Of a DNA stretch of 64,000 bases, positions 59,248 through 64,000 are shown in pieces. Source of the stretch: Arcicella sp038230735 (GTDB taxonomy: Bacteria > Bacteroidota > Bacteroidia > Cytophagales > Spirosomataceae). The stretch lies in assembly GCA_038230735.1 (NCBI GenBank), contig JBBRMR010000003.1:96287-160286 (forward strand), in the 5' to 3' direction. Within the stretch, counting starts at the first letter, position 1, and the number at the start of each line of letters is the position of its first letter. The position numbers and the translations under genes are program-made. The notes below the pieces were generated by a model. That model ran no database searches. It was not told where the DNA came from and saw nothing but the letters and a program-made list of their open reading frames with translations.

Positions 59248-60387
59248 TTGAAAAATTACATGGCAAATCGGTCATTTTCAAGAGGAACGCAAGTTTATGG
59301 AGCATCAGCTTCCATGGTTTTTGTGGGCAATACCGACCATAGTGTTCCCTATATGTTGAAGCACAGTAATCTTTTTGATGCCCTACCAAAGGATTATTAT
59401 GACACCGCCTTTTTGGATAGAATGCACGCCTATTTACCAGGTTGGGAAGTACAAAAATTGCGGAATGATATGTTTACTTCTGACTACGGTTTTATTGTAG
59501 ATTATTTGGCAGAAATACTAAAAGAACTACGGAAAGAAGATAAAACTAATGATTATTCAGGGTTTTATACTTTGTCTGATACCATCACTACCAGAGATAA
59601 AACCGCAATTACTAAAACTTTTGCGGGACTTGCCAAAGTCATTTATCCAGATGGAGTGATGAAGGAAGAAGAAGTGAAAGAATTATTAGATTTTGCCATC
59701 GAATGTAGAAAGCGAGTGCAGCAACAACTACAAAAAATGGATGAGACTTTTGAAGATGTTGATTTTAGTTATGTTCATAAAATCACCCAAAAAGTAACGG
59801 CAATTGAAACGCTTGAAATTTTGGAATATAATCCTCCTGTGTTGAAGAAAGATAATATAATCAATACAGTTTCTCCTCAAAAAGATGAATTTGAAGAAGT
59901 TACAAAAATTGAATTGACGAATCATCAAAAGATTATTCGGGATAATCAAAGGGGTATTTCTTATGAGAATTTATTTGGCGTTTATTTAGAAGATTCAACG
60001 GATATTAAAGTGATTGACCCATACATACGTTTGCCATATCAACTACGAAATTTCATGGAGTTTGCCAGATTAGTTTCTGAAAAGAAAGAGACTGATGTGG
60101 AAGCCAAATTACATTTAGTAACCAGCAATAATGAAGACTTTATCGAAGGAGCAAAAGATGCCTTTTCTCAGATGACCTATTCCTTAGAAACGATTGGCAT
60201 ATTATTTACTTATGAATTTGATGACAACATCCACGACCGTTCAATAATCTCCGATAATGGTTGGAAAATTGTTTTAGGCAGAGGGTTAGACATTTGGCAA
60301 AAAACGGGTGGCTGGTACGACATCAATGAGTATGTGCAAGAAAAAAGGCTTTGTAAGGCTTGTGAGATAACTTATTTGAAGGGATAA
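59248..60387 (+). pseudogene. 5'-truncated BREX BrxL-like protein with MITD1-type C-terminal domain
   Basis: A 379-residue frame with no natural start (TTG at 59248, first ATG at 59260). Residues 5-150 match the distal part of the BrxL Lon-like ATPase (NRSFSRGTQVYGASASMVFV, GNTDHSVPYML, FLDRMHAYLPGWEV with the sensor Arg, NDMFTSDYGFIVDYLAEIL). Walker A and B would lie further upstream and are absent: the same frame is closed by a stop about 30 bp before 59248. Residues about 235-379 resemble the MITD1/MIT C-terminal phospholipase-D-like domain (IDPYIRLPYQLRNFMEF, IHDRSI, DNGWKIVLGRGLDIWQ). Other BREX genes are not present. It is probably a relic of a defence island. Confidence 0.75.
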
Positions 60388-60446
60388 GGATAATATCATT
60401 TCGTTCTATCGAACAAGTTTGCCTAAAATCATTCGTCTAAATATTT

Positions 60447-61256
60447 TCAATCATCATACCTTTTTTTCAATAAATTCATCATATACACATTAATTTCCCA
60501 TTGATTAGCCAACGGCATTTGTGTAAACGGTACTGTTGGCATATAAGGAGTCGGTCCAAATTCTGTGGTAATGGTTAAATTTGTTCCGTTTTTTTCGTGA
60601 AGTACTACAACTTTATCCCACCACCCTAAATGAGTTTCTAATACTTCCGCCCATTCATTGGCTCGTGGATCGTTTACTTGCGGTCCTTCGGGATGTCCAA
60701 TTCGGCTGTGAATGTGGTCGGTGTGAATAATTGCCAAATCCACGGCTTTGGTCTGGTCAGCCAATAGCGATTCATGCACATTGCACCAATGTGAAATATC
60801 CAAAGTAATGCGTAAATCGGGTATTTTGGTCAGATATTCTTGGGTAACGTGGGCAGCAAAAAGGCTTTTTCCTCGATGGGTTTCATGGATAATTTTGATG
60901 CCCGATTCTTTGGCAAGTCCAGATGCCAAGTCAAAAAGTTGTTGGTTCTGGACAAAACTGAAATAGTCTTTACCAGTTTGGCAGTTAATGAAAACTGGCT
61001 TTGCTTCAATCAAATTTCTGAGATATTTTTCATAATTTTGGGCGTGTTCATCAAGGTTTTGCTCAAAAGATTGGTAATATTGCCCAATTAATTCGAGATT
61101 AAACTTAGCCAAAACCGTTAAAATCGCTTGTTTTTCAACGGGTTCAAAGGGTAATGCCATTTCTACGCCATCGTACCCTGCGGCTTTTAACTTTTGGCAA
61201 AAAATATCAAAAGGTATTGTATTTCCCCATTCAGGGGCATAAAATTTAATTTTCAT
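60447..61256 (-). CDS. Sugar phosphate isomerase/epimerase (xylose isomerase-like TIM barrel)
   Basis: A 269-residue TIM-barrel of the AP_endonuc_2 group: MKIKFYAPEWGNTIPFDIFC, KAAGYDGVEMALPFEPVE, the metal-binding Glu/His set in FINCQTG, KIIHETHRGKS, DLRITLDISHWCNVHESL, and IIHTDHIHSRIGHPEGPQVN. It isomerises a sugar or polyol derivative. It is the last of three or four minus-strand genes (with beta-helix, PhyH and the partial gene at the right edge) that look like one catabolic transcript. Confidence 0.9.
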   Translation of the reverse strand: MKIKFYAPEWGNTIPFDIFCQKLKAAGYDGVEMALPFEPVEKQAILTVLAKFNLELIGQYYQSFEQNLDEHAQNYEKYLRNLIEAKPVFINCQTGKDYFSFVQNQQLFDLASGLAKESGIKIIHETHRGKSLFAAHVTQEYLTKIPDLRITLDISHWCNVHESLLADQTKAVDLAIIHTDHIHSRIGHPEGPQVNDPRANEWAEVLETHLGWWDKVVVLHEKNGTNLTITTEFGPTPYMPTVPFTQMPLANQWEINVYMMNLLKKRYDD

Positions 61257-61268
61257 TCGATGAAAGTC

Positions 61269-62648
61269 TTACTGTTCAAAAGCTCCTCTGTCTCTACTTT
61301 TTTCTTTTCGAGGTTTTCCACTTATATCTTTAAATTGCGGAACTTCATCAGTACCTACATCAATTCCTTGACTGTCTTTTGCTAAACGAAAATCGCATTT
61401 TGAAGGGTCGTATTGAACATCCTTAAAACGTGGATTGGCAATAATATCATTCGCTCCTTTAAAAATATTTTGCTTGGTCGGATATAAATTATAATCCCAA
61501 CGGATATTGGTGTTTCGGTTATTTGACGTTACTTTTCCGCCAGGACGTGGAACAATGATATTATTGAGAATAACAATATCTTCCGAACGATTCGGGAAAA
61601 GTTCCTGATAACCCACGATTTGCCCATTCCAATAAGTGGTATTATTGATAATATCAACGTATTTGGTTCTGAAAGTATGAATTCCCGAACCACCATTAAA
61701 AGCACTTACATTATTAGCAATCAAAGCCCGTCCTTTCCATTCGGGGCGTTGGGGTTTTGCAGATGTCATGGCTTTTTGGGTGGTATCAATTGAAGCATTG
61801 CCCGTTGGTTTTACTACCGCATCGGCATTGGGATTGGTGGCACCGTTTACTTGATTTTGATCAGTCACATCCAGTATAATTCCGTTTCCATCGCTCAGTT
61901 TATTAATTTTGTCCCAAGGAACAAGGGTCTTATTGTTCCATACCAAATTACGTTGAATAACCACATGGTAACCAGCGGCATCATCAAAAGCCCAATTATT
62001 TAACGTAGTAATGCCCGAACCACCGTAACGCATAAACCAAGCATTGTCATAAACCTTACAATCTTCAATGGTTAAATAATCCATTTCTATGCCCACAATT
62101 CCGCCTCCTGCACATTTACTTACGGTACAATTACGGATAATTACGTGGTGAGGTTTATCGGTAGGCTTATTAGTCCGACCATTGACAAAAATTCCATTGG
62201 TATTAAAATAAGGATTTGGTTTTGCCTTTTTTGCATCCTCTTGGGCTTGTAACAATACAATGGCATCATTATTACCAACCACCGATAAACCATCTAAGAC
62301 ATGGTAAGACCCTGAAATCTGAATGCCACCCCAACCCACAGGACGAATAGTAGGATTTGTGCCTTTCATGGCTTTCCAAGTAATCCAAGCATTGGGTTTG
62401 CCCGATGTTTTGATGGATAAAACAGCACTGCCATTGGAGGTATCGGCACTGGTATAAGTCCCTTCTCCTATCCAAACGGTCTCGCCAGCTTTTACGACAT
62501 CGGCGGCTTTTTGCAAACTACGAAGGGCAGTTTTTGTGGTCTTTCCATCGTTTGAATCATTGCCATTTTCTGAAACATACAGCGTTTGTGACAGTATAAT
62601 ATGATTGAATAAAAGTAAAAAACAAAATGCAATAAAAGGGGATTTCAT
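61269..62648 (-). CDS. Secreted right-handed parallel beta-helix protein
   Basis: A 459-residue protein with signal peptide (MKSPFIAFCFLLLFNHIILS) and a right-handed beta-helix: TLYVSENGNDSNDGKTTKTA, LRSLQKAADVVKAGETVWIG (the common N-terminal turn), then about 10-12 coils (VIIRNCTVSKCAGGGIVGIE, YLTIEDCKVYDNAWFMRYGG, DIINNTTYWNGQIVGYQELF, DIVILNNIIVPR). The fold is that of pectate lyases and related poly-uronide-active enzymes; I see no certain catalytic triad. It is 12 bp upstream of the isomerase gene. Confidence 0.88.
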   Translation of the reverse strand: MKSPFIAFCFLLLFNHIILSQTLYVSENGNDSNDGKTTKTALRSLQKAADVVKAGETVWIGEGTYTSADTSNGSAVLSIKTSGKPNAWITWKAMKGTNPTIRPVGWGGIQISGSYHVLDGLSVVGNNDAIVLLQAQEDAKKAKPNPYFNTNGIFVNGRTNKPTDKPHHVIIRNCTVSKCAGGGIVGIEMDYLTIEDCKVYDNAWFMRYGGSGITTLNNWAFDDAAGYHVVIQRNLVWNNKTLVPWDKINKLSDGNGIILDVTDQNQVNGATNPNADAVVKPTGNASIDTTQKAMTSAKPQRPEWKGRALIANNVSAFNGGSGIHTFRTKYVDIINNTTYWNGQIVGYQELFPNRSEDIVILNNIIVPRPGGKVTSNNRNTNIRWDYNLYPTKQNIFKGANDIIANPRFKDVQYDPSKCDFRLAKDSQGIDVGTDEVPQFKDISGKPRKEKSRDRGAFEQ

Positions 62649-62776
62649 GTTGAAGATAATTAGTTAAGAAAAGCAATAACGCTTGTTAGTGAAATGGCTT
62701 TCCATCATTAATTTCCCGTTTTTGTGTTAATTTTTATTAGCCAAAGTTTTTTAAAGCCATTCAATCACTTTCTCAA

Positions 62777-63613
62777 CTACTTCAAAGCTACATCAGCTTC
62801 TTTGGCTAAGAAATCGGCTCCGTCTTCCGCAAGTCCCAAGGCTTCCCAAGTTAAAAGTGCTTCATTGGGTACAACTTTAATGGGTGTAATACTTGAAGAT
62901 GACGAGGCTGAATCATTATACCCAATATTTGAAGCCCGATTATAACAGGAAATCATCGACCAGCGGGGGTTATCCGATAAATTGGCTTCGGAACGATGCA
63001 ATAAATTACTATGAAAGAACAAGACATCGCCTGCCTCCAATTCTACATAAATCAAATCCATAGTTTGTAATGCCAAGTCCACGTAGCGTTGCGAAGCTCC
63101 AACTTGTTCACCTGCAAAACCATGTTCAACCCTACCCATTTTGTGTGAACCTTTGATGACTTGCAAACAACCATTTTCTTGATTGGCTTCGGTAATTGCC
63201 ACCATGACAGACATCATTTGGTCGGGTAATAAGAACTCATTTTTATACCAATAACCGTAATCTTGATGCCATTCCCACGCACCGCCAACTCGTGGTTCTT
63301 TTTGCATCAATTTTGAATGAAAATGACAAACTTCAGCATCACCATCAAGCAATTTATCCACGGCATTGACCAAACTTTCGCTTCGGGTCAATAGTCCATA
63401 AGTATCATTGCCAGGTTTATACCACAACGATAGTTTGCTGCGTTTGCCCGAACTATCGTTGACATTAATGGCATTTTTACTAACGGTAACATCAGCAATT
63501 GCCACTTCATAAAGTTTTTTTGATTCTTCTGAGTTGAAAAATCCTTTCATAATCAAGTATCCTTCTTGATTATATTGCTCAATTTGAGCGGGAGTAAATT
63601 GTAATTTTGCCAT
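62777..63613 (-). CDS. Phytanoyl-CoA dioxygenase (PhyH) family protein
   Basis: A 278-residue Fe(II)/2-oxoglutarate oxygenase. Motifs: YNQEGYLIMKGFFNSEESKK, WEWHQDYGYWYKNEFL (H-x-D facial pair), GCLQVIKGSHKMGRVEHGF, ELEAGDVLFFHSNLLHRSEA (distal His) and RWSMISCYN. It is the second PhyH gene of the window and unlike the first in sequence. In a sugar cluster such an enzyme may hydroxylate or open a sugar-derived compound (inference). Confidence 0.9.
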   Translation of the reverse strand: MAKLQFTPAQIEQYNQEGYLIMKGFFNSEESKKLYEVAIADVTVSKNAINVNDSSGKRSKLSLWYKPGNDTYGLLTRSESLVNAVDKLLDGDAEVCHFHSKLMQKEPRVGGAWEWHQDYGYWYKNEFLLPDQMMSVMVAITEANQENGCLQVIKGSHKMGRVEHGFAGEQVGASQRYVDLALQTMDLIYVELEAGDVLFFHSNLLHRSEANLSDNPRWSMISCYNRASNIGYNDSASSSSSITPIKVVPNEALLTWEALGLAEDGADFLAKEADVALK

Positions 63614-63646
63614 GATGACTGCTATTATATTTTTACAGAATGAAAT

Positions 63647-64000
63647 TTATTTAGTATTTACCTCAAATAATTTACCTGTATATTGTTCAGATAAATTCAC
63701 TTTAAAACCTGTTTCGGCTAATTGTTTTCCCGATGCTTGGGTGATTATTTTATTCGAAAATATCTCTTTTATCACATACATTTTCGTAGGATTCAAGTAA
63801 TTGATGGTTACTTTTCGTTCATTTTCAAGGCTTCCTTGTTTGAAAACACCAATAATTCCGCCCGATTTTGTTTCGGTATTAATGCGTTGAAAACCATCCC
63901 ACATTTCATTTTTGGGTTCGCCAAAACCTGTCAAATCTTGGCGATAACTCATAATATCGTGTTTGTTTGCCATGGCTTGCAACCAATCGGCGTAAGCTCG
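63647..64000 (-). CDS. C-terminal part of a probable secreted glycoside hydrolase (runs off the window)
   Basis: The frame is open from the stop at 63647 to base 64000 and continues beyond it; the apparent start at 63982 is an internal Met. Readable sequence: RAYADWLQAMANKHDIMSYR, GEPKNEMWDGFQRINTETKS, GGIIGVFKQGSLENERKVTI, NYLNPTKMYVIKEIFSNKII. The WDGFQRI and GIIGVFKQGS elements resemble the C-terminal beta domain of alpha-galactosidase-like hydrolases (GH27/36/97), but the catalytic domain is outside. It ends 34 bp before the PhyH gene on the same strand. Confidence 0.7.
   Translation of the reverse strand, partial: RAYADWLQAMANKHDIMSYRQDLTGFGEPKNEMWDGFQRINTETKSGGIIGVFKQGSLENERKVTINYLNPTKMYVIKEIFSNKIITQASGKQLAETGFKVNLSEQYTGKLFEVNTK

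Overview
The window is a chromosomal stretch of an AT-rich Bacteroidota genome, most likely order Cytophagales (inference). The evidence is two SusC/SusD outer-membrane nutrient pairs, type IX secretion (T9SS) sorting sequences, TAnnTTTG promoter -7 boxes, DUF1573/DUF2147/DUF2490/DUF4230/DUF5690 proteins typical of the phylum, and a fused E1 alpha/beta 2-oxoacid dehydrogenase. No phage or plasmid backbone and no CRISPR array is visible.

Layout. 0-8.2 kb: a minus-strand carbohydrate cluster (SusD-like lipoprotein cut by the window edge, SusC, two transporters, a GH88/GH105 hydrolase) beside an Lrp/AsnC regulator. 8.4-11 kb: an Omp85-like barrel protein, a decayed IS5-family insertion sequence, and tRNA-Leu(TAA) and tRNA-Gly(GCC). 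11-17 kb: a DUF2490 protein, a fasciclin protein followed by an ECF sigma/anti-sigma pair, YggS, and a coiled-coil membrane protein. 17-25 kb: a glycosyltransferase, SbcCD, DUF4230, quinone oxidoreductase and DUF1573. 25-28 kb: the fused E1 enzyme and an ORF6N protein preceded by three phased palindromes. 28.4-30.9 kb: a T9SS secreted-protein gene broken by a roughly 1.9-kb AT-rich island with an Eco47II-like restriction-enzyme remnant and an Mrr-like endonuclease. 31-39 kb: a large Asp-box repeat protein and a second SusC/SusD pair. 39-46 kb: DsbD split by a poly-A frameshift, MsrA, a PAP2-like membrane protein, a PhyH dioxygenase, DedA and phosphosulfolactate synthase. 46-53.5 kb: DUF2147, TetR, thioesterase, TolC, adaptor and RND pump, with two matching candidate operators. 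53.6-60.4 kb: an acyl-carrier-like protein, NuoJ/NuoI (NuoI with a repeat tail), PhzF, an AAA ATPase, Uma2 and a truncated BREX BrxL-like protein carrying a MITD1-type C-terminal domain. 60.4-64 kb: a minus-strand sugar cluster (isomerase/epimerase, beta-helix protein, PhyH, glycosidase-like fragment).

The most unusual signal is non-coding. At least five intergenic sites hold arrays of 7-bp units, all different in sequence. They are usually a forward block followed by a reverse-complement block (five plus five units at two sites), and several end within 6-40 bp of a start codon. A period-8 array and a period-7 array inside nuoI belong to the same picture. Separately, hairpin sets (three before ORF6N, pairs near 41.4 and 58.4 kb) show paired compensatory changes, so the symmetry itself appears to be maintained.

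Three defence remnants (Eco47II-like, Mrr-like, BrxL-like), a dead transposase and homopolymer frameshifts in dsbD and the fasciclin gene point to ongoing decay, phase variation or assembly error; raw reads would separate these.
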